From positions 1-64,000 of the forward strand of contig CALGGR010000325.1 in NCBI GenBank assembly GCA_937915755.1: a stretch of DNA of 64,000 nt, in the 5' to 3' direction. The notes beneath the pieces were generated by a model. The model was not told the DNA's origin. It worked only from the letters and a program-made list of their open reading frames with translations, and searched no databases. Shown one piece after another: positions 1 through 8,693 of this stretch (its first letter is position 1; the number at the start of each line of letters is the position of its first letter). The translations under genes and the position numbers were made by a program. The stretch is from an uncultured Fretibacterium sp. Lineage in GTDB: Bacteria; Synergistota; Synergistia; Synergistales; Aminobacteriaceae.

Positions 1-3000
1 TTCCTGTCAAAATCCCCGAAGGGCTGAGTGTGAACCCGTCCGGAAGACTCCCGCTCGAGACCGTCCATGTTATCGGTGCTGTGCCGGAAGCCACGAGCTG
101 AACTCTATACGAAGTCCCGACTGACGCAACGTTGAGCGTCTTCGTGAGGATTTCGGGTTTTATGTCCGGTGGAATTGGCGGTATTGGGTCAGGCACGGGT
201 ACAGGGGAGAGAATTGTGATGCCTTTGTCATACTTTTCGAAGTTGACGAGCTTCGGGCAGCCGCCTATGTAGAGCTCGGGAATGTTGTTGCCAGTGCAGT
301 CAAGGTCAGTCAGTTCACCGCAGTTGTCGATGTTCAGCCATACGAGATTGTTCTTGGAGCAGTCGATGCTGAGGAGCTGTGTGTTCGCGCTGAGGTTAAG
401 CTTAGTCAGTTGGTTCCCGTTGCAATACAGCTCGGTGAGTTCAACGTTTGCGGAAACGTCAAGCTCTGTGAAGTTATTGTTCCGGCATGACAGAATCTTG
501 AGCTTCGGGTTGCTGCTGACGTTAAGGCTTTCGAGGCCCATCTCGCGGCAGTAAAGTTCCTCAAGCTCCGGGTTGTGTGAGACATCGACTGTTCTGATGT
601 TCGTGTGATGGCAGTAGAGTATCTTCAGCTTCGGATTCTTCGAGACATCAAGAACGTTCAACGGGTTATTTTGGACCCAGAGTTCCTCAAGTTCGGGATT
701 GTGAGTAAGGTCAATCGCCGAAAGGTTGTTGCCGTCGCATCCCAGTATCTCTAGTCTCGGCAGCATTGAAACATCAAGCGTGTTCAGCCCGTTTGATGTG
801 CACCAAAGCTCTGTGAGCTTCGTGAACGGACTCAGGTCTATCGTCCCGGAAGAAATGAAGTGAGCATCACTGAAGCCCAATCCCTCAAGCTCAGTGCATC
901 CTGAGAAATTCAGCGAGGAGAAATTGTTGAAGCTTGCCCATAAGTATTTGAGGTTCTTGCGGTTGCTGACATCGAGGGTCTGAAGCCTGTTGTTCCTGCA
1001 ATTCAGGTTCTCAAGGGCATAACAGCCGTCAATCTTGAGGCTCGTTAGCTTGTTGTACCTGCAGGTCAGCACTCTGAGATTCTCGCGTCCCGACACATTA
1101 AGCTCGCCAATCAGCTGGTTGTACTGAACGCTCAAGTATTCAAGCTCCATGCAGCCGTTGATGTTTACGGCGATCAGCTGGTTGTTCCTTGCTTCGAGGT
1201 ACTTGATATGCGGATTTCTGCTCACGTCCAACGCTCTGAGGTTGTTGTATCCGCACTCAAGATGCTCAAGGTTCGGGCTGTTGCTGACGTTCAGCGAGGA
1301 TATGCCGTTGTTCCAGCAATGAACCTCAATCAAATTCTCCAAGCCGCTCAAATCGAGGTCAGCGATGTTGCACCCGCTAACGTTGATGTGTTCGAGTTTC
1401 GGGTTATTCGACAGATCGAGGGCGGTGATGGGATTTCCCCAAGCCCATAGCCCATTCAGTTCCGGATTTGCCGTAACGTCAAGAGCTGTAAGGGCATTCG
1501 CAGAGCAGTTGATGCCTTCGAGGTACGGCATGTTCGACAGGTCGATGGCTGTTATCTTGTTTGAGTCAAAATCGAGCCATCTAAGCTGTGAGTTGTTGCT
1601 GAGGTCAATGGCAGTAACCTTGTTGCCGGAAGTCTGGCGCAGTCTCTCAACTTCTTCATCGCTTTCAGCCTCGTAGTAGTTCCCGAACGCTAGATTGTTC
1701 AGGTTGGGGCATGACGAGACATCGAGGGCTGTGATTGAGTTGTTGCCGCACGACAGGTTCTCAAGCTGTGTGTTGTTCTTCACGTTGAGGGAGCTGAGAT
1801 TGTTGTGGGCGCAATCGAGTACCCGCAATGAGGGGTTATGACTCAGGTCAAGGGCATCAAGCTGGTTGGCCGAGCAGTACAGTTCCTGAAGGTTGGGCTT
1901 ATTGCTGACATCGAGGGCAGAAATCTGGTTGTCTGAGCAGTTAATATGTTCAAACAGTGGATTCTGGCTCAAGTCAAGAATACTAATCTTATTGCCCCAA
2001 CATGAGATGCTTCTCAGTTCAGGCAGCATACTGACATCGAGAGCCTGGATTTCATTTCCTCCGCAGTCAAACCCCATAAGTTTGGGGTTATTGCTGAAGT
2101 CGAGCTGTGAGATTCTGTTCCTGCCGCATCCAAACCACTCAAGTTCCGGGTTATTGCTCAGGTCGATGTTAGCGATTGTGTTTCCTTCGCGATCAGGGTC
2201 TGGGCCGTCATAGTCCAAGTAGTTGGAGAAGTTGATGTCTCTAAGCGCGGGATTCTTCGAGACATCAAGGGCTGTGAGAAGGTTATAGCTGCAGCTCACA
2301 CTCTCAAGTGCAGGGCATACAGAAAGGTCAATCGCCGTGACGTAGTTGTAGTTGAACCTGAGCTCCCTGAGATTCGGATGCCCGCTTAGGTCTAGGGCTT
2401 TGATCTGGTTGTACTGGCACTCGAGAACCTCAAGTTTCGGGTTATGGCTGATGTCGAGGACTTCGAGATTATTCCCGTCGCAGTTGATCCTGAAGAGTTC
2501 GGGATTCTTGCTTACGTCAAGAACACTGATTCCAGTTCCCCAGCATGAGAGATTCTGGAGTGCTGGATTGTTCGCGAGATTTAGAGTGCCGATAGGGTTC
2601 CCTCCGCAGTCAATAGCCCACAAAGCCGAATTTTTGCTGACGTCGAGAGCGGTAACCTGATTGTCGTAGAAGCCAAGGACTTCAAGCGCAGTGTGTTTGC
2701 TTAAGTCGATGGTGGTGAGGTTATTCTCACTGGCCTGAAGCTCCCTGAGTTTGAGATTCTCGCTGATGTCGATGGCCTTGAGCCCCAAGCCGTTGCAGTT
2801 CAGCACCTCAAGCGCAGGATTATCCCGGACATCAACGACAGGCATCGGGTTCCACGACACATCAAGCACTTGAAGTTCGTCATTCTCGTGAAGGTCGAGA
2901 GCCGTGATCTGGTTGCCCATAACATAGAGATGCGTGAGTTTTGGATTGTTCGCAATGTTGAGGCTGGTTATCCTGTTCTGGCCGTCCCTCTTGAAATCAA

Positions 3001-5578
3001 CGCCGGTAACGTTTTGGATGCTGAGAAATCCGAGGTCATCATTCTTGCTGACATCAATCTCAGAAAGTGCGTTATCCTGAAGGTCGAGGAAGGTGAGGTT
3101 GCCGTTTTTGCTCACGTCGATGGCGGTGAGGAGATTCCCGCAGAGGTAAGCTCTCTCAAGGTTCTCGTTCTTGCTGAGGTCGATCGTCGTCAGCGAGGGC
3201 TGAACGTAAGGCTCCCACACATTGTTTTCGCCGCACTCAAGGTTTATCAGCGCAGGATTCTTCGTAACGTCAAGCGCGCTGATCGGGTTGTTGTCCAGGT
3301 CGAGGGTCTCAAGGACAAGGCAAGCCGAAACGTCAATCGCGGAGATGTAATTGTTCTCTGCTCTCAGCTCGCGGAGGTCTGTATTTTTGCTGACATCGAG
3401 AGCCTGAAGCTGATTGCTATCGCAGTCGAGCGTTTCGAGTTCCGTGCAGTGGGAAACATCGAGGGTTTGGAACTGATTCCACCCGCAGCCAAGCTCACGG
3501 AGACTTTCCTGTGCGCTGAGGTCAAGTGCTGTGAGTTGATTGTCCCAACAGTATAAATCACGAAGCTCGGAGAGATTGCTGACGTCGAGAGCCGTGAAAT
3601 TATTTCCACCGCAGTCGATGTACTCAAGCAGCGGATTGTGTGAGAGATCTAGAGCGTCCATGTCGTTAGCCGTGCAGTTGAAGCTCGTCAGAAGCGGTGC
3701 GTTGCTGAGGTCGATGGTACGGATTCTGTTGCCCTCAAGTTCGCGGTAATCACCTTCGCCGTCCTCGTAGAAGTTGGCGAAGTATAGCTCAGTCAGCTTT
3801 GTGTTCGCAGTGATGTTGAGTGCAGTCAGTCGGTTGTTCTCACATCTCAGCTCTCGGAGGTCAATGTTTTTGCTGACATCGAGCGCGTTAAGCAGATTGT
3901 GGTCGCATTGGAATATTTCGAGTCCAGTGCAATGCGAAACGTCAAGGGTCTGAAGCTGATTGCTGCCGCACCAGAAATCACGCAGGCTTGCATTTGCGCT
4001 GAGGTCAAGAGCAACAAGCTGGTTGTAACTGCACGAAAGGCTGGCGAGATTAGGATTGCCTGACAGATCAAGAGTTGATAGACCATTATCGTCGCAGTTG
4101 AGCGTTTCGAGTGCGGGGTTGTGCGTTACATCAAGGGTTCCGAACTGGTTCCCCCAGCAGTACAACTCACGAAGCCCGGAAAGATGACTGACATTGAGAG
4201 CTGTCAGATTGTTCCCGCCGCAGTCAATGTATTCGAGAAGCGGATTGTGGGAGAGGTCGAGGGTATCCATTTCGTTGACCGAGCAGTTGAAGCCGGTAAG
4301 GAGCGGCGCGTTGCTCAGGTCAATCGTCCGTATCCTGTTGCCCTCACGCTCACGGAAATCCGGCCCGCCGTCATCATCGTAGAAGTTGGCGAAATACAGT
4401 TCCGTCAGCTTTGGGTTGGCCGAAATATCGAGGGCGGTAAGGAGGTTATTGTTGCACTGAAGCAAGGTGAGTTCCGGGTTGTGGGACACGTCTATGGCAG
4501 TAAGCCGATTCCCCCTGCAGTCCAGAGTTTCGAGTGCCGGATTATGACTCACATCAATGGTGCTGATTTGAGTATAGTCGCACCCAAAACTGCGGAGACC
4601 TTCCAGATTGCTCACGTCAATGTCCGTAATCGGATTGCAGCCGCAGTAAAAGTATACGAGCTTGGGATTGCCGGATATATCGATGGCTGAAATCTGATTC
4701 ATTCCGCAGTCGAAATTCCACAGCTCCGGATTTGCGCTTACATTGATTTCCGTAAGCTGATTATTTCCGCAGCCCAGCATTTCAAGTTTGGCATTCTTGC
4801 TCAAATCGAGAACACTGATCTGATTTCCCCAACAGTTGAAAGTCGTCAGGGCTGGGTTTGAGCTGATGTCAATAGCAGTCAGCAGGTTACGTTCGCACTC
4901 GAAATGAGAAAGCAATGGATTGTGGCTTACGTCAAGATTGCTCATCTCGTTTGCACCACACCGCAGGGATTCGAGAAGCGGCGCGTTGCTCAAGTCGATT
5001 GTGCGAATCCTGTTGTCATCATGCTCACGCGGATCAGAGTCATCATAGCTTTCGTTGCTGAACGCCAGTTCCCTCAGCTTTGTGTTCGCCGAAATGTTGA
5101 GCGAGGTCAGGCGATTGTTCTTGCACTCCAGTATCGTTATTTCCGGGTTGTGCGAGAGGTCAATCTCCGTAACCAGATTGTCGTTGAACCAGAGCTGATA
5201 GAGCTTTGGATTCTGCGTCAGGTTCAGGGACGTGATCTGATTGTTCTCGCAGGCCAGCCCTATGAACTCAGGATTTCCGCTCAGGTCAATCTCTGTCAGT
5301 TCGTTGCCGGAACACGTGAGGTATTGGAGTGCCGTGAAGTACTCAATGCCCTTCACGCTCTTTACCCCAAGCCCTACAGGTTCAATCACTGTGATATTCG
5401 CAATCTCATCATCAGTGATTATCCTGTCCCCGTCTTGGTCGAAAACAGAGCTGATGTAGTTCCTGAATGCCTCATCGGGGAATGTCGAGCTGTTTATCCC
5501 CACGTCAGCAAAACCGGGCGGGGCTATGAGAGCCATGCCGATCACCGCAAAAACGAGTAGTGAAGAAAAACGCTTCAA
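1..5578 (-). CDS. Giant secreted leucine-rich-repeat protein (InlJ-like Cys-ladder LRR), C-terminus beyond window
   Basis: The frame stays open without a stop from a TTG start at 5578 to base 1, so at least 1,859 residues are present and the end is outside the window. A strong AAGGAGG lies 8 bases before the TTG. Residues 1-24 form a signal peptide (MKRFSSLL..., ending PGFA). Around residues 40-60 is an EF-hand-like calcium loop (DQDGDRIITDDE). About 70 LRRs of 21 residues follow, consensus LxxLxCxxNxLTxLDVSxNPx. A proline-rich linker (PVPVPDPIPPIPP) and the start of an Ig-like He_PIG domain (SLPDGFTLSPSGILTG) come last. The regular Cys in place of Leu resembles the cysteine ladder of internalin J. 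It is probably a surface or secreted binding protein; the ligand is unknown. Many + strand frames across this region are open only because of the repeat and are not genes. Confidence 0.93.
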   Translation of the reverse strand, partial: MKRFSSLLVFAVIGMALIAPPGFADVGINSSTFPDEAFRNYISSVFDQDGDRIITDDEIANITVIEPVGLGVKSVKGIEYFTALQYLTCSGNELTEIDLSGNPEFIGLACENNQITSLNLTQNPKLYQLWFNDNLVTEIDLSHNPEITILECKNNRLTSLNISANTKLRELAFSNESYDDSDPREHDDNRIRTIDLSNAPLLESLRCGANEMSNLDVSHNPLLSHFECERNLLTAIDISSNPALTTFNCWGNQISVLDLSKNAKLEMLGCGNNQLTEINVSANPELWNFDCGMNQISAIDISGNPKLVYFYCGCNPITDIDVSNLEGLRSFGCDYTQISTIDVSHNPALETLDCRGNRLTAIDVSHNPELTLLQCNNNLLTALDISANPKLTELYFANFYDDDGGPDFREREGNRIRTIDLSNAPLLTGFNCSVNEMDTLDLSHNPLLEYIDCGGNNLTALNVSHLSGLRELYCWGNQFGTLDVTHNPALETLNCDDNGLSTLDLSGNPNLASLSCSYNQLVALDLSANASLRDFWCGSNQLQTLDVSHCTGLEIFQCDHNLLNALDVSKNIDLRELRCENNRLTALNITANTKLTELYFANFYEDGEGDYRELEGNRIRTIDLSNAPLLTSFNCTANDMDALDLSHNPLLEYIDCGGNNFTALDVSNLSELRDLYCWDNQLTALDLSAQESLRELGCGWNQFQTLDVSHCTELETLDCDSNQLQALDVSKNTDLRELRAENNYISAIDVSACLVLETLDLDNNPISALDVTKNPALINLECGENNVWEPYVQPSLTTIDLSKNENLERAYLCGNLLTAIDVSKNGNLTFLDLQDNALSEIDVSKNDDLGFLSIQNVTGVDFKRDGQNRITSLNIANNPKLTHLYVMGNQITALDLHENDELQVLDVSWNPMPVVDVRDNPALEVLNCNGLGLKAIDISENLKLRELQASENNLTTIDLSKHTALEVLGFYDNQVTALDVSKNSALWAIDCGGNPIGTLNLANNPALQNLSCWGTGISVLDVSKNPELFRINCDGNNLEVLDISHNPKLEVLECQYNQIKALDLSGHPNLRELRFNYNYVTAIDLSVCPALESVSCSYNLLTALDVSKNPALRDINFSNYLDYDGPDPDREGNTIANIDLSNNPELEWFGCGRNRISQLDFSNNPKLMGFDCGGNEIQALDVSMLPELRSISCWGNKISILDLSQNPLFEHINCSDNQISALDVSNKPNLQELYCSANQLDALDLSHNPSLRVLDCAHNNLSSLNVKNNTQLENLSCGNNSITALDVSSCPNLNNLAFGNYYEAESDEEVERLRQTSGNKVTAIDLSNNSQLRWLDFDSNKITAIDLSNMPYLEGINCSANALTALDVTANPELNGLWAWGNPITALDLSNNPKLEHINVSGCNIADLDLSGLENLIEVHCWNNGISSLNVSNSPNLEHLECGYNNLRALDVSRNPHIKYLEARNNQLIAVNINGCMELEYLSVQYNQLIGELNVSGRENLRVLTCRYNKLTSLKIDGCYALENLNCRNNRLQTLDVSNRKNLKYLWASFNNFSSLNFSGCTELEGLGFSDAHFISSGTIDLSPFTKLTELWCTSNGLNTLDVSMLPRLEILGCDGNNLSAIDLTHNPELEELWVQNNPLNVLDVSKNPKLKILYCHHTNIRTVDVSHNPELEELYCREMGLESLNVSSNPKLKILSCRNNNFTELDVSANVELTELYCNGNQLTKLNLSANTQLLSIDCSKNNLVWLNIDNCGELTDLDCTGNNIPELYIGGCPKLVNFEKYDKGITILSPVPVPDPIPPIPPDIKPEILTKTLNVASVGTSYRVQLVASGTAPITWTVSSGSLPDGFTLSPSGILTG
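300..5320 (-). repeat. Tandem 63-bp LRR-coding repeats with a superimposed ~612-bp higher-order repeat
   Basis: The basic unit is 63 bp (21 residues) inside the LRR gene. A longer unit is superimposed: blocks with an acidic insertion (FANFYDDDGG..., FANFYEDGEG...) followed by GNRIRTIDLSNAPLL recur. The two closest copies have the same landmark bases at 4382 and 3770, exactly 612 bp (204 residues) apart. More diverged versions of the insertion occur near 5050, 2200 and 1670. This suggests growth by duplication of about ten-repeat blocks followed by drift. Confidence 0.85.
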
Positions 5579-5674
5579 GGATGATTCCTCCTTAGTAATA
5601 AATTTTTGACGAAGAATACGAAGTTAAATAACTATACCACAAATTTTAGCCATTGGCATACTCACCGCGCTTAA

Positions 5675-5983
5675 AGGCGGGCGATTGCAGGCGATGAATT
5701 GCGCTGTCAGAAATCAGGCAACAAGAAACGTGATGCGGCAAATAAGATAACGCATGAGCTTTTTGAACATGAAATAGTGTACATGCAGGATGAAAATTTG
5801 ACGGGCTGGCATAAGGGACTGTTTGGCGGGACAGTACAGCACTCAGTGTTAGGACTGGTGAAGATGAACAGTGAGCGAGCAATAGTTCTGCCGAAGAGTA
5901 TGCCAACGATGAAATATTGCCCTGAATGCGGAAATCTCAAGAAAGACATAAAACCCTCAAATGGAATAGCTATGTTACAATAA
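5675..5983 (+). pseudogene. Decayed IS200/IS605-family TnpB (RNA-guided nuclease-type transposase) remnant
   Basis: A frame of about 95 residues carries TnpB landmarks in the usual order: an alpha-helical RCQKSGNKKRD segment, the block VYMQDENLTGWHKGLFGGTVQHSVLG that precedes the RuvC glutamate region, and the start of the zinc ribbon (KYCPECGNLKK). The N-terminal half with the first RuvC aspartate, the second CPxC pair and the C-terminal DRN motif are missing, and the frame stops soon after the first ribbon half. It cannot be active. Together with spacer sequence it fills the gap 5579-6013; nothing else is recognisable there. Confidence 0.8.
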
Positions 5984-6013
5984 CAACAAAATCCGATAAA
6001 GGAGAAACAAATC

Positions 6014-7318
6014 ATGCTCAGAAAAGTTTTCGCGTGTATGTTGCTATTTTTGATGTCAGTGGCAGCTTCAGCGGCCGACCTTTCTCTTAACGAAGTGAAC
6101 AGATTCCTCAACACTTCTGCAAAGATAGGGGAAGGAACAAAGGCTAATCAAGTCGCAGTGATCCCATTCAATCACATTGACGGCCCGAAAGAGGAAGATT
6201 TGTTCTACGCGTTCGTCCCGTTCAAGTACGTTGCAAGAAATTACGTGAAGTATCAGATCACGTTCATAGCTTGCACATGCCGTCCAGCCGACCTCAATGT
6301 ATGGTCAACCGCTTACGTTGAACTCACTCTCCCATCAAGCGGCAAAATCGAGGACTCAGAGGTGAAATTCCTGAGCTATGATTCGGACTCGACCGGTCAT
6401 TACTTGGGTGGCTTCTGGGGAGACAGCAACCCTTCGCCAATCGCGCCGACAGCAACGTTTGAAAAGTTCAAAGCTGAAATGCTCCCGTACTACATCGGCA
6501 AGAAATATTCAGAGCTTGCAGGTTACAGCCAAATCAGCGACTTCAAGGACTTCAACGTTGACGCATGGACAGGCGCAACAGTCTCGTCGAATAACACTCT
6601 GAGGGCAGTTCAGGCTCTATTCGTCTACCACGCGACAGACCCGTTCTTTGACGGAGACCCAAAGGCTTTGGAGCTTCGCAAAGTTTTCGAGGGCAAGAGG
6701 GAGACAGCCGCCGCAAAAGCCAGCGTTGCTAGTGCCGCGAAAGAGACGACAGAACTTCCCGCGCCTGTTGACACGACGAAGAAATACAAGGCTAATAAAG
6801 ACGACACTGAAGACACGGTCTGCACACCCGGAAATTTCGGCCCTACATGCTCGGCAATCAACAACGAGAACCTCCGCCAGTATCTCGGACGCAGCGATGT
6901 GGTGTACATCGACATTCGAGATTACGAGGACTACGCAAAGAAGCACCTTAGGAATTTCGAGTGCATTCCCTACCTTGCGCTGATCTTCAACGCGAACGCA
7001 CACAAAGATTCGTCGCTGCCTCAGCTTTACGGCGGGACGACTGATGACCCTGTGCCTGTGTACAAGGAGTCCGATGAGATTCTTGCGGCCCTCTTCCCGA
7101 AGAACAAGGTGATATTCCTGATGTGTCAGGGCGGCGGAAGGGTAAATAACCTGATGAAGATTCTCAGCGCTCGCGGCTGGGACATGAGCAAGGTGTACAA
7201 CATCGGCGGAATGGGGAATTACACAAGCCCTGCATACAGAGATGTAACGATGGACGCGCCGGAAGTTACGCTGAAAAGCACGTACAGCTTCTCGGGTCTC
7301 ACGAGAATAGCGCAATAA
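6014..7318 (+). CDS. Secreted protein with FMN-binding-like N-terminal half and C-terminal rhodanese domain
   Basis: 434 residues. A signal peptide ends near residue 20 (SVAASAA). Residues 30-205 end in DAWTGATVSSNNTLRAV (183-199), which resembles the D-x-x-S/T-G-A-T flavinylation or FMN-binding motif of RnfG/NqrC-type domains. An Ala/Lys-rich linker (about 225-265) leads to a rhodanese domain (about 285-420) whose active-site loop is CQGGGR with Cys371. It is probably an extracytoplasmic sulfurtransferase or redox protein. AAGGAG lies 8 bases before the ATG. It stands alone on the + strand and converges on the glycosyltransferase genes downstream. The FMN assignment rests on one motif and is tentative; the rhodanese assignment is firmer. 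Confidence 0.75.
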   Translation: MLRKVFACMLLFLMSVAASAADLSLNEVNRFLNTSAKIGEGTKANQVAVIPFNHIDGPKEEDLFYAFVPFKYVARNYVKYQITFIACTCRPADLNVWSTAYVELTLPSSGKIEDSEVKFLSYDSDSTGHYLGGFWGDSNPSPIAPTATFEKFKAEMLPYYIGKKYSELAGYSQISDFKDFNVDAWTGATVSSNNTLRAVQALFVYHATDPFFDGDPKALELRKVFEGKRETAAAKASVASAAKETTELPAPVDTTKKYKANKDDTEDTVCTPGNFGPTCSAINNENLRQYLGRSDVVYIDIRDYEDYAKKHLRNFECIPYLALIFNANAHKDSSLPQLYGGTTDDPVPVYKESDEILAALFPKNKVIFLMCQGGGRVNNLMKILSARGWDMSKVYNIGGMGNYTSPAYRDVTMDAPEVTLKSTYSFSGLTRIAQ

Positions 7319-7326
7319 AACCGCAA

Positions 7327-7361
7327 ATGGCCGGCAGCTTAAAGAGGCATGTTGCCGGCTA
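7327..7361. terminator. Hairpin between convergent genes
   Basis: GCCGGCA and TGCCGGC form a 7-bp GC-rich stem with a loop of about 16 bases in the convergent gap, overlapping the last codons of the - strand gene. There is no strong T-run on either side, so a bidirectional terminator is probable but not certain. Confidence 0.45.
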
Positions 7362-8010
7362 ACTCTAAGTATTTGTACGTGGAGCTGCTTTCATTACAGG
7401 TCAGCTTCATAAATTCCATGACATCATCGGGAGTATCCATGTCATTCAAAGTATCCACGAACTCATATGTTAAGCCCGATGCTTTCAGAATTTCTATCGT
7501 TGAATTGAGGACGCTGGAGTTACCCCACGAGGTAATGTTGAAAACGTCAGGGATAAATCTACTCATTCCGATGAGCCAATATCCTCCGTCCTTAGAAGGG
7601 CCGATTACTGCGTCAGAAGCATTCAGGGCGTTGAAAACGCGAGTAATATTTTCAGCCCTCATTGAAGGAATATCAGAACCAATAATGACAGCCCGCCTGT
7701 ACCCCAAACTCATAATATCTTTCGCGGCATTTTTCATTCTTTCGCCGAGATTAACGCCACTCTGTTTCATTAAGTGAAATGACGAAGGTATGAATTTCAG
7801 ATAATCTTTTACATCTCCGCTGCCTGTCCAGTACAAAAACACGTCAATCCGTCTCAGCTTCAAAACTTCTGAGAATATGTCATGCCACATTGCAAGATGA
7901 AGTTCCTCGCGCTGTTCCTCGTTCAATAATGGCGATAAGCGAGTCTTTGTCTCTCTGCCTATTGGAAGCCTCGAAAATATTATCAGAGCGTTTTCATTTC
8001 CTGCCATCAT
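7339..8010 (-). CDS. TIGR04282-type glycosyltransferase (DUF2064/CofC-like), rSAM/selenodomain-associated
   Basis: 223 residues with the GT-A/nucleotidyltransferase fold of the DUF2064 family. The N-terminus has IIFSRLPIGRETKTRLSP. Next come VIIGSDIPSM (the metal-binding D-x-D-like region) and VIGPSKDGGYWLIGM, the family signature. Homologues are annotated 'transferase 1, rSAM/selenodomain-associated' or arsenosugar-biosynthesis glycosyltransferase, because they co-occur with an ArsS-type radical SAM gene, as here. It overlaps the upstream transferase by 17 bases, so the two are probably translationally coupled. The donor and acceptor sugars are not known from sequence. The first two codons are both ATG and either could be used. 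Confidence 0.82.
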   Translation of the reverse strand: MMAGNENALIIFSRLPIGRETKTRLSPLLNEEQREELHLAMWHDIFSEVLKLRRIDVFLYWTGSGDVKDYLKFIPSSFHLMKQSGVNLGERMKNAAKDIMSLGYRRAVIIGSDIPSMRAENITRVFNALNASDAVIGPSKDGGYWLIGMSRFIPDVFNITSWGNSSVLNSTIEILKASGLTYEFVDTLNDMDTPDDVMEFMKLTCNESSSTYKYLELAGNMPL

Positions 8011-8686
8011 AAATAAACCTCAAAAACTCAGTTTTCACTCCCAGAATATAAAGAGCCTTGATGAGATTCATCTTCAGCCACGTCCTTAATCGTCCGTTTT
8101 TCATGTATCTTCTTGCTGACGTTCCTATTAACGTATCAAGAGCGCGTATAAGCCCGCGACTGTGAAAGCCCTTCAGCCTCCGTGAAATTTCCCAGTCCTC
8201 CATGAGAGCGACATCTGCAAATCCTCCGAGTTCAAAGAAAACTTCACGTTTCAGGAACAAGCCCTGGTCCCCGAAAATCAAGCAGAATTTTCTCGCCCTC
8301 GTATGCGATGTTCGAGCTATGAAATTCATGAAGCCATCATCAGCATCATAAAATTGAAGCCTGAAGAAGCCTCCCAACGCGCCCTCATTAACCGCCGCTT
8401 CAATATCATGCAAGCTCGACGGCGATATTAGAGAGTCAGCGTGAAGAAACCACAATACATTTCCCGTAGATACTGCTGCCCCTTCATTCATCTGAACAGC
8501 ACGCCCAGAATGCGCGTTTATCACGGTGATGTTGTCAAACGCACTCAGTTTTTCGAGCGTTCCGTCCGTGCTTCCTCCATCAGAAATTATAATCTCCTTG
8601 TCTCCTTCAAGTTTTTGCAGAGAATCAATCAGCCCTTCAATTCTTTCTGCCTCGTTAAGAACTGGAACGATTATTGAGATTTTCAT
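7994..8686 (-). CDS. TIGR04283-type family 2 glycosyltransferase, rSAM/selenodomain-associated
   Basis: 230 residues, GT2 fold. The N-terminus MKISIIVPVLNEAERIEGL and IIISDGGSTDGT form the nucleotide-binding core. LWFLHADSLIS carries the D-x-D-like metal site (HAD), and GDQGLFLKREVF plus LMEDWEISRRL give the catalytic ED-x-x-x region. This matches 'transferase 2, rSAM/selenodomain-associated'. It lies 7 bases downstream of the radical SAM gene and overlaps the next transferase, so the three belong to one - strand operon. A role in an arsenosugar-like or other thiol/sugar metabolite is inferred from family context only. Confidence 0.82.
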   Translation of the reverse strand: MKISIIVPVLNEAERIEGLIDSLQKLEGDKEIIISDGGSTDGTLEKLSAFDNITVINAHSGRAVQMNEGAAVSTGNVLWFLHADSLISPSSLHDIEAAVNEGALGGFFRLQFYDADDGFMNFIARTSHTRARKFCLIFGDQGLFLKREVFFELGGFADVALMEDWEISRRLKGFHSRGLIRALDTLIGTSARRYMKNGRLRTWLKMNLIKALYILGVKTEFLRFIYDGRK

Positions 8687-8693
8687 GCAAACT

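Noticed and set aside
300..5320. Regular 63-bp periodicity resembling a CRISPR or minisatellite array
   Set aside because: No direct repeats separated by unique spacers; the period equals one 21-residue LRR and is coding throughout.
282..5560. Many + strand open frames of 60-230 codons across the first 5.5 kb
   Set aside because: They are antisense shadows of the LRR repeats; the - strand frame is continuous, has a signal peptide, RBS and clear LRR consensus.
6617..7315. 232-codon - strand frame opposite the secreted rhodanese gene
   Set aside because: Antisense to a gene with signal peptide and rhodanese active site; composition and lack of RBS fit a shadow frame.
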